From contig PKTB01000007.1 of NCBI GenBank assembly GCA_002869385.1, positions 206,729 through 270,728 of the forward strand: a stretch of 64,000 nucleotides of DNA, written 5' to 3'. Below the pieces are notes generated by a model. It was not told the DNA's origin and ran no database searches. It saw nothing but the letters and a program-made list of their open reading frames with translations. Positions within the stretch are counted from its first letter, which is position 1. Each line of letters begins with the position of its first letter. Positions 48,337 through 59,431 of the stretch are shown piece after piece. Both the position numbers and the translations under genes were made by a program. The stretch is from Marinilabiliales bacterium (GTDB lineage Bacteria > Bacteroidota > Bacteroidia > Bacteroidales > ML635J-15).

Positions 48337-48344
48337 TAAATTTG
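48337..48344 (+). promoter_or_regulatory. Probable -7 element of the propeller protein gene
   Basis: TAAATTTG matches TAnnTTTG; it is 27 bases before the ATG at 48372, supporting that start over an upstream ATG at 48312. Confidence 0.4.
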
Positions 48345-48371
48345 CTATATCTAACAGCAAAATTATTTTAC

Positions 48372-51300
48372 ATGAAAAATCTGATTTTATTTTGTGCTTT
48401 TGTATTAAGCGTATTTTTTACTAATGCACAAATTACACATTATACATTTGAACAAGCTTTAATTGATGATAATGTCAGAAGTATTGAGGAGGATCAAAGC
48501 GGAAATGTTTGGATAGGCACAATTTCTGGGATAACACGCTTTGATGGCACTGATTTTACATCTTTTACGACAGCAGATGGTTTAGGTGGAGATATCGTTT
48601 ATGATATTATGGTAAGTTCAACAGGTGATGTGTATGCTGCTACATCAGGTGGGTTGTCAGTTTATAATGGGGTTGTATGGTCGAACTTTACGATGGGAGA
48701 TGGACTTCCATCAAATACAATCTGGAGTGTCGAAGAAGATAATTTAAATCAGATTTGGGTAGGTACATCAGATATGGGAGTGGCTTATTACAATGGATTA
48801 GATTGGTATGTTCTTGGTGTTGATGATGGCTTAGTGGCAAGTGGAGTTAAGGTAATTTATGCTGACCGTAATGATAATGTTTGGTTTGGAACAGGAAATG
48901 GTGTTTCAATGTACGATGGTGTAGATTTTACAAATTTTGATAATAGTACAGGCTTGCCTGGTTTATTAGTAAATGATATTATTCAACTCTATAATGGTAA
49001 TGTTGCAGTTGCCACTAGTGGAGGTGTCGGTATTTATAATTTTCATTCATGGACATCAATAACAACATTAGATGGACTTCCTACAGCAAATATACTTAGT
49101 TTGCGTCAGGATTATGCACAGAATTTATGGATGGCTGCATCAGTTGGCTTAATAAAATATGATTGGTCTGCATTTACTGTTTGGGATTATGATGACGGTT
49201 TGACTAGTTAAATAGCAAGTAAATTGTTGATAACACATGCAAGTGATAATAAGATTTGGATCGGGTCTCCTTTTGATGGAATTACTGTTTTTGATTCAGA
49301 TGATGACTTTATTATTTACAGAACAAATAAAAATCTTGTAAATGATAATATAACAACAGTTTATACTGATGATGAAGACATTACCTGGATTGGAACCGAA
49401 GGTGGTTTAAACAGAGTTGGCGACCTTCATTGGAGAACATATCATATGTCAAATGACTTAACAAACGAACATATTACAGCAATACATAAAGATATTAACG
49501 GAAATATTTGGGTGGGAACCATTGACGGTTTGAATTTGCTAAATGGTGAGTCATTTGATCAATATACAACTGTAGAAGGATTAACAAACAATTATATCAA
49601 TAGTATTACATCAGATGATTTAGGTTTTGTTTATGTAGCTACACAGGATAAAGTTACAGTATTAGATCTTGGAGTAGTAGTGGATACTATCGAGGAACTT
49701 GATGGTTTAAATGCTGATGAAGTTAAGCAAATTCAATTTGAAAATGGTCGTTTATGGTTTTTGCAGGACACTTCAGTTCAATTCTTTGATGGAGCTTTTA
49801 CAGATGCTACGTTTTCAGGATGTTGTACGCAGCCTTTATTGTCAGGAGCTAAATGTTTGAATAATTCTGTCGGACAATATTTTGGAACAGATAACACTTT
49901 AAGGTATTATGAAGATGGTTTGACTGTTTCAAATTGTATCGCTCATCCATTTCCAGGAACTGCAACAATGACCTCAATTGTTGAAATAGGAACAGATTTG
50001 TTCTGTACTTTTGATAATGGTCAGTTAATGATATATGACGGAGGCTGGACACCATATCCTTATGCATTCCCTGTTTCATTTATTGAGCAGTCGTTTAATC
50101 AAAACTATTTATGGGTTGGAACACAAGCTGACGGATTGTCAAAAATATGTCTGAACTTCACATCCTTAATGACTAATTCTGTGACTCCTCCAACATGTCA
50201 TGACCTTGCCGATGGACAAGTTAATATTACTGCGCCTGTTGGAAGTGAATATTCTGTTGATTATGGAGAAAATTGGCAGGCAGGCAACACATTCCCTTCA
50301 GAAATAGGAGGCTATAAGCACTTGTTAGTTAGAGATGCGTCTTTAAATATCATTTCGGATTCTGTTATTTATCTGCCATATTATGATGTGATAGATGATG
50401 CCAATATTACTATAACTCAAATGTTATGTAATGGGGACAATAATGGTACAATAGAACTCGTATACTCAAATCCAGGATCTCATGAATGGGAAAATGCTAA
50501 TACAACATTATATTTACGTGAAAACCTAAATGCAGGTATTTATTCAGTAACAATATATGATGCCGGTACATGTAACAGAGTTCTTGAGAATGAAATGATA
50601 GAACCAGATTTGTTGGATTATACCCTAGATTACGAAGATATAACATGTTTTGGTTTAGCAAATGGTAGTGTTGACTTAACCGTTACAGGAGTAACTTTGC
50701 CTTACACATATACATGGAGTAATGGAATTGAAGAAGCTGAAAACCCTGACTTAATTGCAGATGATTATTATTTTACCGTAACAGATGCAAGCATGTGCTC
50801 AACTAATGGAATGCAAACAATAGATCAACCAGACTTGCTCGAAGTAAGTGGAAAAGAATATCATATTGATTGCTATGGAGAAGTTACAGGAGTTATTGAT
50901 ATTGATATTGTTGGTGGAACAACACCTTATACAGTTGTTTGGAGTGATCCTGCTTATGTTGATTTAAATGATGATATCGTTGATGCACCTGCAGGTGATT
51001 ATAGTGTTACTGTTACTGATGTTAACGACTGCTCTGTTACTGTAGATTATACAATTAACCAACCAGATGAAATTGAATTTATTTCTGAAGATATTACACA
51101 GGTATTATGTTATGGAGATTCTACCGGAGTTGTTGATATAACAATGCAAGGTGGAACAGGAGTTTTATCTTTTGAATGGGTTCACGAAGGGGAAGCAGGA
51201 ACATATGCGACCAGTGAGGATATTACCGAATTGCTAGCAGGTATATATCATCTAACTGTTACTGATGAGAACTTTTGTGAAATAACCACTGATTATGAAA

Positions 51301-52838
51301 TTACTCAATCACCGGAATTAGAAGTGACACTTGACGTTACACCAATTACCTGTGGCGGCTATGAAGATGGCGAGATACTTGCTGAAGCAACAGGAGGTAG
51401 TGGTACATATAGTGCATATTATTGGTATGATGAAGAAGAAAATATTATAGGTGTAACTCCACATATTACTAATTTGGGAGCCGGATATTATGAAGTTGTT
51501 GTTCGTGATAGCTATTATTGTTATGATACTGCTTATACAACTCTATCAGAAGCAACACCTCACGTGTATGAAATTGCACCAACATCAATGTCCTGTAACG
51601 GACTTGAAGATGGACAGATTGAAGTAATCGTTGATGGCGGACCTGGTACTGGCTTTACTTTTGATTGGCAGGATGCTGTTGCTGGTAATGTTAATATTGC
51701 TGAAAATCTTGGAGTAGGAGAGTATTTTGTAACAGTGACTGATCTATCAGATTGTTCCGAAATTTTATCAGCCGAAATAGAGGAGCCTTATATGGAAGAT
51801 ATTGGCGCATTTAATGATGTTGAGTATATCTGTTATGGTAATGATCTTGTTTTAGACCCTGGTACATTTGTGTCCTACGATTGGAGTACCGGCTCTGAAG
51901 ATCCAACAATTACAGTTGAAAACGAGGATGTATATTTTGTTGAAGTTATTGACGGAACAGGATGTCATCTAGGAGATACTGTTCAGGTTATTATAAGTAC
52001 AGTATATGAAAACGAAGACCTAAATCTTGTTAGTGTAACAGCAGATAATGATATTAACTTATATTGGGAGAAAACTCCTGGAGAAGGAACAGCTTCATAT
52101 AATATCTATCGTGATGCAGGAGATGGCTTTGAGTTCTTAGCTAATCAATTATACGCTGAAGATGCTATTTATACTGATACAGATGTAGACCCTACAAGCG
52201 AATATTATATGTATCAGATTACAGCTGTAGATTCTTGTGGGTCAGAAAGTGATTATAGTGATATTCATCGTACATGTCTACTTGATGTTGTTCCTGATGG
52301 AAATGGCGCTTGTTGGCTCAACTGGGGTGAATATCAGGGCTTTTTTGTTGTTTATTACTTTATCTTAAGTGGAACAACTCCTGATAATCTTGAAATTGTA
52401 GACTCTACTTTATATAACGACTTTGACTGGGTTGAAATGAATCCAAATCCTGAAGGTACATATTATCAAATTATGGTTAGAAGAATTGATGGCTGTTCAC
52501 CTGGTGATGGGGAGTATTACTACCAGGCATATTCTAATATTGTTTTCTGTGATAATTATGTTGGTTTTGTTAATAATGCTGTAGTTAGCACAAGTGTATA
52601 TCCAAATCCATTCTATGATGATTTGAATGTTACAATAAGTATGAATATTCCAGGTGAATTAAAATACTCATTCTACAATGTGTTAGGACAGGAGATAATA
52701 GAACCTGAATCAATAAACCTTATGGATGGAGAGCAGGTAATTAGTATTACTCCTGATTTAGCTCCGGGAATGTATATTTTAAGACTTCGATTTGCAAATG
52801 AGGTTTATAATCTACGTGTTATAAAGGAATCATATTAG
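48372..52838 (+). CDS. Giant T9SS type A cargo: beta-propeller, SprB repeats, FN3, one in-frame TAA
   Basis: A 1,488-codon secreted protein. Signal peptide (MKNLILFCAFVLSVFFTNAQ), then about ten two-component-regulator-propeller repeats (D..G.VWIGT..G...FDG..F..FT..DGL), a set of SprB repeats (CFGLANGSVDLTVTG..LPYTYTWSNG, CYGDSTGVVDITMQGG), a fibronectin-like region (VSVTADNDINLYWEKTPG...) and a type A sorting domain (VYPNPFYDDLNV...YNVLGQEI...GMYILRLR). In known proteins propeller repeats of this sort precede a sensor kinase; here they are joined to a surface-adhesin architecture. TAA at 49209-49211 lies in DGLTS-stop-IASKLL within the propeller; the missing residue could be Ser or Glu. truA starts seven bases after its stop. 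Confidence 0.93.
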
Positions 52839-52844
52839 GTGTGA

Positions 52845-53573
52845 ATGAGATATAGACTTGAATTATCATATTCCGGTAAGGATTTTCACGGATGGCAGCG
52901 TCAACCAAATGCAGAAACAGTTCAACAGACTATAGAAGATGCATTTCTAATAATTTATAAAGATAAATTCGAAATTGTAGGTTGTGGTCGAACAGATACA
53001 GGAGTGCATGCAAGGAATTATACTGCTCATTTTAATTCCGAGAATCTATATGATGAATTAACTGTAAATAAATTAAATAGTTATTTGACGGATTCTATTG
53101 CTATTAGGTCTATAACAAAAGTAAATGATAGTTTTCATGCTCGCTTTGATGCAAAAAGCAGAACATATGAATATTATATTACAACAGAAAAAAATCCTTT
53201 TCTAACAGAATACGCCTGGTATATCCCTCAGAAACTGGATATCGATCTTATGAATGAAGCCGCAAAAGTATTATTAGAGTTTAAAGACTTTACAAGTTTT
53301 AGTAAACTGCATACTGATGTGAAGACAAATAATTTCGATATACACGAGGTAGGTTTTATAATGGAAGATAATGTTATTACTTTTAAAATAACAGCAGACA
53401 GGTTTCTTCGAAATATTGTAAGAGCTATTGTAGGGACATTGATTTTGATTGGGAAAAATAAAATAAATAAACAGGACTTTATCGAGATTATAAATGCCAA
53501 AGATAGAGGAAGAGCCGGGCAGTCAGCACCGGCTCAGGGATTATCATTAATAAATATCAATTATTATCTTTAA
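52845..53573 (+). CDS. truA: tRNA pseudouridine(38-40) synthase TruA
   Basis: Isomerises U38-40 in the tRNA anticodon arm. 242 residues; catalytic Asp in GCGRTDTGVHA (about residue 52), then FHARFDAKSRTYEYYI, KDFTSFSKLHTDVKTNN, ADRFLRNIVRAIVGTLILIG and RAGQSAPAQGLSL. Two oddities: Thr82 in SYLTDSIAI where Pro (YLP) is the rule (ACG at 53088-53090; CCG to ACG), and NNF after VKTNN where NNC is usual (TGC to TTC). Both fit a G:C-to-T:A change. Confidence 0.95.
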   Translation: MRYRLELSYSGKDFHGWQRQPNAETVQQTIEDAFLIIYKDKFEIVGCGRTDTGVHARNYTAHFNSENLYDELTVNKLNSYLTDSIAIRSITKVNDSFHARFDAKSRTYEYYITTEKNPFLTEYAWYIPQKLDIDLMNEAAKVLLEFKDFTSFSKLHTDVKTNNFDIHEVGFIMEDNVITFKITADRFLRNIVRAIVGTLILIGKNKINKQDFIEIINAKDRGRAGQSAPAQGLSLININYYL

Positions 53574-53576
53574 ATT

Positions 53577-54965
53577 TTATATACACTTGTTTTTAAAAGA
53601 CTTTGAGTGTGTAATTAAAAATGTAGTCCCTTTGTTGTATTGAGATTCAACAGATATTTCTAAGTTTAATAGATCTGCATTTTCTTTGACAATATTTAGC
53701 CCTAAACCAAGCCCACCATATTTTTTAGAGATATCTGAATTTGCCTGAGAGAACCTGTGAAAAATACGTTCAATGTTTTTCTCTTTTATTCCAATACCTG
53801 TGTCTTTCACGTAAATGATAATACTATCTTCTTTATTAATTAACCCAATTTCTATTTCTCCTTTAGATGTAAATTTAATTGAGTTCTCAACAATATTTCC
53901 TAGTATTTTAGTTAATACATCCGTATCACTTTCGATAATTATATTAGCAGAATGATCGATGTTTAGTGATAATTTCACATCTTCATTGTTTTTGATTGAG
54001 AATATAGAATATAGCTCTTTAAGGTATTTTGTAATATCAATATTTTCGATATTCAGTTTTTCTTGTTTGATATTATTTATAGACACCTCGACTATGTTGT
54101 CAATGACTTTTTGAAGCCTATAGCTACTTTGAATTATAATATCTGTATATTCATTTTGTTTTTGGTCTGATAAGTTTTCTTTTTTTAAAAGGCTAGAAAA
54201 TCCAACAATACCATTCAAAGGTGTTCTAACTTCGTGTTATAAATTGTGCAGGAATTCTGTTTTAAGTTTGTTGCTTTCTTCGGCTTTATGTAATAAGTCT
54301 TCTAGAACTTGATTTTGTTTATTATTCTTATTTAAAAGATTTTGTAACTCTATGTTCTTTTCTGATAATTCCTTTTCATTATTTCTAATAAGCTCAATTT
54401 TGTTTACAAGACTTTTAATTATTATGGAATATGAAGAAACAAAAATAGTACATAGAAGAGTAAATAGAAAAATTGCTATAGACCAAGACATACCGCTTTC
54501 AAGCATACTGCTTATATCAATTTTTACTGTAACAACATCAGTAGAATATAGCACTCCAAAAGCTATCATTGTTATAATGCTTAAAATTAAACTGAATCGA
54601 GCATGTTTTTGTGGAAGGAAAATAGAAGCAAAGTTAACAACTGTAATCAATAGCATTATCCCGGCTCCTGCATAGCCTGCAACATATAAATTGTATGCCC
54701 CTAAGCTAAACGTGCCAATGAGAAGAATGTATACCTTTAATTTGTATTTTAAGTTTTTATAAAAACACAGAATACATACAATAGGTATAATTAGAACAAT
54801 CTGAAAATAACCTATAAAAGATTCATTGAATTTATTGTAAAAATAAATATTATAAATTAAGATAGGTAAACCTATTATTGTAGCAATAAAATATGTTTTA
54901 AATAAGATTTTGTTTTGAATTTCTTCAATACTGTCATTCTTATTTAGACTTTTAAAAAGCTTCAT
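53577..54965 (-). CDS. Membrane sensor histidine kinase, in-frame TAA at the H-box Ser
   Basis: A 462-codon kinase: about six membrane segments (residues 25-185), a coiled linker, HisKA (HEVRTPLNGIVGFSSLL) and HATPase with N-box GNIVENSIKFT, DTGIGI, FHRFSQ and GGLGLGLNIVKENA. TAA at 54239-54237 lies in EFLHNL-stop-HEVRTPLN. The H-box in all such kinases is S-H-E-x-R-T-P-L, so TAA replaces the Ser directly before the phospho-accepting His; TCA to TAA is one C-to-A step. It abuts the alpha-amylase gene (one-base overlap of stop and start regions), suggesting the kinase belongs to the alpha-glucan cluster, but no regulator was found. Confidence 0.92.
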
Positions 54966-56341
54966 TAATCAATTATTAAAACTCTATATTCACAAGCATC
55001 AAGTTTGGTTGAATGTAGTTTTTCTTTTGTGTAGGTGTTTCCGGTAAAATAATCAGTAAATTCACCATCGATATTAATTTCGATATCAGTTTCAGCTTCA
55101 TTATCAGATAAGTTTAAAATAACAACAATTTTGTTTTCATCTTTAATACGGGTAAAAGCAAATATTGAAGATTCCTTTTTACAATGAATAATGTTAATGT
55201 CACCTCCGTAACTACCATTCCATAAAGCTATATTATCTTTTTTAAGCTGATTCATTGATTTATAGAAGTCTTCGTAAATAATATTTGACCAATCTATACT
55301 GTCTTTATCAAAGAAACTCAATCTATGGTCTAAACCTGCTTCTTGTCCACTGTAAATTAATGGCATCCCGGGTAGGGTATAGCATAAAACAGAAAAACAG
55401 AGATTTCCCTCACCATACCTTTCGAAAACAGTGCCATTCCATGAGTTTTCGTCATGATTAGTTGTAAAGCGCATTTTTACACTTCCTTCAGGGAAGTTTT
55501 CCTTTTCCCAATTTATTATAGTGTCTAATACTGTAATGTAGGTTTCTCCTGAAGCAATTTGATTCATACCATGTAGTAACCACCATGAATAAGACATGTC
55601 AAATGCTGTGTCCTGATGTTCCGGAGTTTCTGCTTCGGCAAGCATAAACACTGGTTTGAGCTTATCTAACTCAGGTCTTGCTTCGTTCCAAAATTCTGTA
55701 GGAACCTGATCTGCTACATCACATCTGAATCCATCAATATCTGCTTCTTCAATCCAGAACTTCATATCATCTATCATTGCAGTATGAAGTTCCAGCACAT
55801 CGTAATTTAAGTCAATAACATCTTCCCAATCAGGAACTGGTGGAATAAAGTTTCCGAGACTGTCCTTTGTGTAAAATTCAGGATTTGTTTCGGTCCAGAC
55901 ATGATCCCACGAGGTATGATTTGCAACCCAATCAAGGATAACATACATGCCATTCTCATGTGCAGTATTTACGAGGTTCTTAAAATCTTCGAGACTGCCG
56001 AATTCAGGATTTGTTTTTGTATAATCTTTAATTGAATAATATGAACCCATTACACCTTTTCTGTTTTTTATTCCAATTTCTTGAATTGGCATAATCCAAA
56101 GTATGTCAATACCTAGTTCTTTTAAGCGAGGAATGTCTTTAGTGAATTCATTAAAGGTTCCGGATTTAGTATGCTGACGAATATTTACTTCGTAGATTAC
56201 CGCATCTTTAGCCCACTCAGGCATGGTCTTTTTGTAAGTTTCTTCATTATTCTGCTCATTATTAACTTTTGTCTTATTCTGACAAGAAAAGATTGAGAAC
56301 AGAAAAGCAAGTATTAGCATAAAATACAATGTTTTTTTCAT
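54965..56341 (-). CDS. Surface or periplasmic alpha-amylase, GH13 lipoprotein
   Basis: 458 residues; lipobox FSIFSCQNK. (beta/alpha)8 barrel with GH13 regions: VILDWVANHTS (I), DGFRCDVADQVP with nucleophile Asp (II), FMLAEAE with acid Glu (III) and FTTNHDENSWNG with third Asp (IV), followed by a small beta C-domain. All three catalytic acids are present and no stop occurs. Cleaves alpha-1,4-glucans to maltodextrins. First-listed enzyme of a minus-strand set with a second GH13, a kinase and (further upstream) GH65. Confidence 0.93.
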   Translation of the reverse strand: MKKTLYFMLILAFLFSIFSCQNKTKVNNEQNNEETYKKTMPEWAKDAVIYEVNIRQHTKSGTFNEFTKDIPRLKELGIDILWIMPIQEIGIKNRKGVMGSYYSIKDYTKTNPEFGSLEDFKNLVNTAHENGMYVILDWVANHTSWDHVWTETNPEFYTKDSLGNFIPPVPDWEDVIDLNYDVLELHTAMIDDMKFWIEEADIDGFRCDVADQVPTEFWNEARPELDKLKPVFMLAEAETPEHQDTAFDMSYSWWLLHGMNQIASGETYITVLDTIINWEKENFPEGSVKMRFTTNHDENSWNGTVFERYGEGNLCFSVLCYTLPGMPLIYSGQEAGLDHRLSFFDKDSIDWSNIIYEDFYKSMNQLKKDNIALWNGSYGGDINIIHCKKESSIFAFTRIKDENKIVVILNLSDNEAETDIEINIDGEFTDYFTGNTYTKEKLHSTKLDACEYRVLIID

Positions 56342-56344
56342 GAT

Positions 56345-58723
56345 TTATTTCAATTTTGTTAATATTTCAAATGAGTAAGGAGGAAGTATAATCTGATAGT
56401 TTTCGGTTAATTCATTTATTTCTGAATTAAAATGTGTTTCAAACTTATTTATATCATTAATGATGTTTTTGCTAATAATTATACTTGATTCTTCAGGAGA
56501 TTGGTTTATTATGATATAGGAATATCTGTCAAAATACTGTCTTTCAATAATTATAGTCCAGTAATTAGCTTCAATTATTTTAGTTTTCCCATAAATAAAC
56601 TCAATATTATTACGTCTTATATGGGTCAGTTTCTTAAATGTTTCTAGAGTTTGATATTCATATTCACTTAAATCTGTAAATTTCATTGGCCTGCGATTAT
56701 CAGGGTCGCCTGCTCCGGGCATTCCAATTTCATCTCCGTAATAAACACATGGGATTCCTGGTATAGAAATAATAAATGCAGTAAGATTTTGAAGTTTTTT
56801 ATATGAATCCGGATTTTCTACGACTATGTTTCTGCTCCATCCTGCTTCTTTGTCATCTTATCCCGGATAAATTGAATGGTCTGCTACAGTAATAAATCTT
56901 GTTAAATCATGATTGCCAGTAATATTCCCCATCAAATTATGGGATCCATACATTAACAGACTGGCATTTAAGCTTTCACTTAAAATTTTCATATCACCAA
57001 TGCTATCAGCAAAACAATTTCTCGCGTCAAAATATAGATTGAAGTCGAATTTAGCATCCAGCATACCTGTGGAAACATAGCTATCAATGAGATCACGACT
57101 GCCAAAAGTTTCACCTATTTGGTATATAGACTTATCTGATTGAGAATCGCGTATTTTTTTAGTAAGTGTTTTCCAAAATACTGTTGGAATATGCTTTGTC
57201 GCGTCATGTCTGAAACCGTCCAATTGATATTTAGTAAGCCAGTTTATTGCAATATCTGAGATTGTATCTGTAACTTCAGGGTTCTCAAAGTCCCACGAAG
57301 GGAGAAAAGTGTCAAACCATGTAGTCAACCTGCATTCATCCCAGATTCTGATATTTATCCTGCCATCATCCAAGTATAAGTCTGTTGCCCACTCAGGATG
57401 TTCTGCATATAAAGGATTTTTTTCATGTACATGATTTGCAACAAAATCCAAAATCACATTCATTTCTTTATTATGTGCATTGTCAATAAGACTTTTAAAT
57501 ATTGTTTCATTACCAAATCGAGTGTCAATATCAACAGACGAAATTGGCCAGTAACCATGGTATCCTGAAAAGTATCTGCGTGGTTCAGGGTATTCCTGAT
57601 ATGCTTCATATGGATTCTGAAAGATTGGAGATATCCATAGGCAATTTACACCTAACTCATCGAAATACCCGTTTTTAAGACATTCATTTATGCCTGCTAA
57701 ATCACCTCCGTAATAATCAGCTTTTTCCTCAACTCTTGGGTCATTTAACTTTTTTTTGTTTAAACTGTCACCATCTTTAAAGCGATCAACAAGCATAAAG
57801 TACATAAGATTATTTTGCTTGTCAGATCTTGAAAGCAATTCTGTATTCATAATTACTTTACCATTTTCAAGAGGTATTAGCAAATCGTTTGCAATACAGT
57901 TTTTATAAGATGCATACACTCTGATATGACTTCGTTTTACATCTTTAGCCTCTTTGGGAATGTTAAAAGTGTATCTTTTATTACTGAAATTATTAAGGTC
58001 AATTGGAATTTTTTGATTCTGCCATAAAATAAATAAAGATTCAGGCAGGTAACTGGACTCTATTGTTATTTCTGTATCAGTATGAGAAACTGTTTGAAGA
58101 GTAAAACCAATTGTTTCACATTCATCTTTTGATAGCAATAATGTGTTATAACCTCCAATACCATTAGAAATAGTATCATTATTTGGATTATTTTGCCATA
58201 TGCCGTCAACTACTAATTGGTATTGATAAATCCCCTGACTTAACTCAACTGTTCCTGACCAAAAATCACCATTTTTAGCTAGAATCATATTGTCAGGATT
58301 CCAAGAGTTAAAATTACCGGCAACTTTAACAGATTCTGGCTTTATGCTGTCAGATGGAAAATACTTAATTTCACTTTTTATATTTTGTTTTTTTATACAG
58401 ACAAGACTATATGTATTTTCTGATTTAACAAAATTAACAGAACTCAAAGGGTTTATATCAGTAAATTCACTAAGCATTTTAATTGTTTTATTAGATTTAT
58501 TATAGGAGAAATCACCACCGTCAAAATATATTGAGTCTATATCCGTGAAATCGTTTACATAATCAGTAAGCTCAATAATTAAGTTGTCAGATTGTATTTT
58601 AATTGGAGTAAAAGAGAAATACAATGGGTCGTTTTGCAAATCAAATTTAACATCATTGTTTTGAGTGCATGATGCCAAAAACAAAACTGCTAGTACTACT
58701 ATTAAAAGTTTTATTTTTTCCAT
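56345..58723 (-). CDS. Second GH13 alpha-amylase lipoprotein with CBM48-like module, in-frame TAA
   Basis: A 792-codon lipoprotein (lipobox LASCTQNND). The N-terminal region (about 100-190) resembles CBM48/AMPK glycogen-binding modules (VAGNFNSWNPDNMILAKNGDFWSG...YQYQLVVDG), then a linking domain and a GH13 barrel: VILDFVANHVHEKN (I), DGFRHDATKHIP (II), QIGETFG (III, Glu), GNITGNHDLTRFIT (IV). TAA at 56860-56858 breaks SIYPG-stop-DDKEAGWSRNI; relatives have an acidic residue or Ser at this D-E-D-like site, and GAA to TAA is one G-to-T step. Sequence continues with PGIPCVYYGDEIGMPGAGDPDNRRPMKF and a C-terminal beta domain. Acts on outer or periplasmic glucans. Overlaps the kinase gene by 13 bases. 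Confidence 0.92.
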
Positions 58724-59346
58724 GTAACGCTATAATCTTTGTTTATAATGATATTAGCTTTCTCTTTAAGAGAGATCACATTCTTATGTTCTTGTTCTAG
58801 TATTTGCCATCTTAATTCATCAGATTTTTCTTTTCCTCTGTCTGCCTGTGCTTTTTTAGTTTCATGGTAGGTGAGGTCAATATAAATACTTAAGTCAGAT
58901 GGCAAATTAATTGCATATAAACCGTCTACAATAAGTATTTTAATCTTACTGAAATCTGTTGTTAGCATATCTACTTCATCAGGTACTAAATCAACACAAG
59001 GCATTTGTGAAATTTTGTTTTCTAAAAAGTCATGAACATTCTTTATAAGATTTTTCCAATCTATTTCGTTTATTCCAACTTTATCAAGACCGTTTTCAAG
59101 TCTCCACTTATTGCGTATTTTTGGATGTGTACTATAATAATTATCAGAGTGTATTATTTTAGTAGGAATATTGTGATTTTTTACTAATTCTTTACCAATG
59201 CAATGTGATAATTCTGTCTTTCCACTTCCTGACTCGCCTGATACACAAATAATGATTTTTGGTTTTGCTATTTTAAGTATTTCGCTAACGATTTCTTTTG
59301 CAGCACTTCTATGTTTATCTGCAATTAATAAAACATCTCCGAGCAT
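58711..59346 (-). CDS. Uridine kinase-like P-loop kinase of the alpha-glucan cluster
   Basis: 211 residues from ATG 59346 (MLGDVLLIADKHRSAAKEIV); an ATG 24 bases upstream gives a less typical start. Uridine kinase/phosphoribulokinase fold: Walker A CVSGESGSGKTELSHCIG, IHSDNYYSTHP, ILIVDGLYAI (Walker B-like) and RDRGKEKS-like lid (ADRGKEKSDE). The true substrate is unclear: its place between GH13 and GH65 genes suggests a sugar or sugar-phosphate rather than uridine. Its end overlaps the downstream amylase start by 13 bases, so the genes are coupled. Confidence 0.85.
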   Translation of the reverse strand: MLGDVLLIADKHRSAAKEIVSEILKIAKPKIIICVSGESGSGKTELSHCIGKELVKNHNIPTKIIHSDNYYSTHPKIRNKWRLENGLDKVGINEIDWKNLIKNVHDFLENKISQMPCVDLVPDEVDMLTTDFSKIKILIVDGLYAINLPSDLSIYIDLTYHETKKAQADRGKEKSDELRWQILEQEHKNVISLKEKANIIINKDYSVTWKK

Positions 59347-59380
59347 ATTTAATAAAATTATGATATACAAGCGAAGATAA

Positions 59381-59413
59381 AAAAAAACTGCGCAATAATA
59401 TGCGCAGTTTCTT
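59381..59413 (-). terminator. Rho-independent terminator after the minus-strand T9SS cargo gene
   Basis: Stem AAACTGCGCA / TGCGCAGTTT with a six-base AT loop; in the minus direction a run of T follows. It separates the cargo gene from the kinase-amylase operon. Confidence 0.8.
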
Positions 59414-59431
59414 AAAATGTTTTATTCTTTG

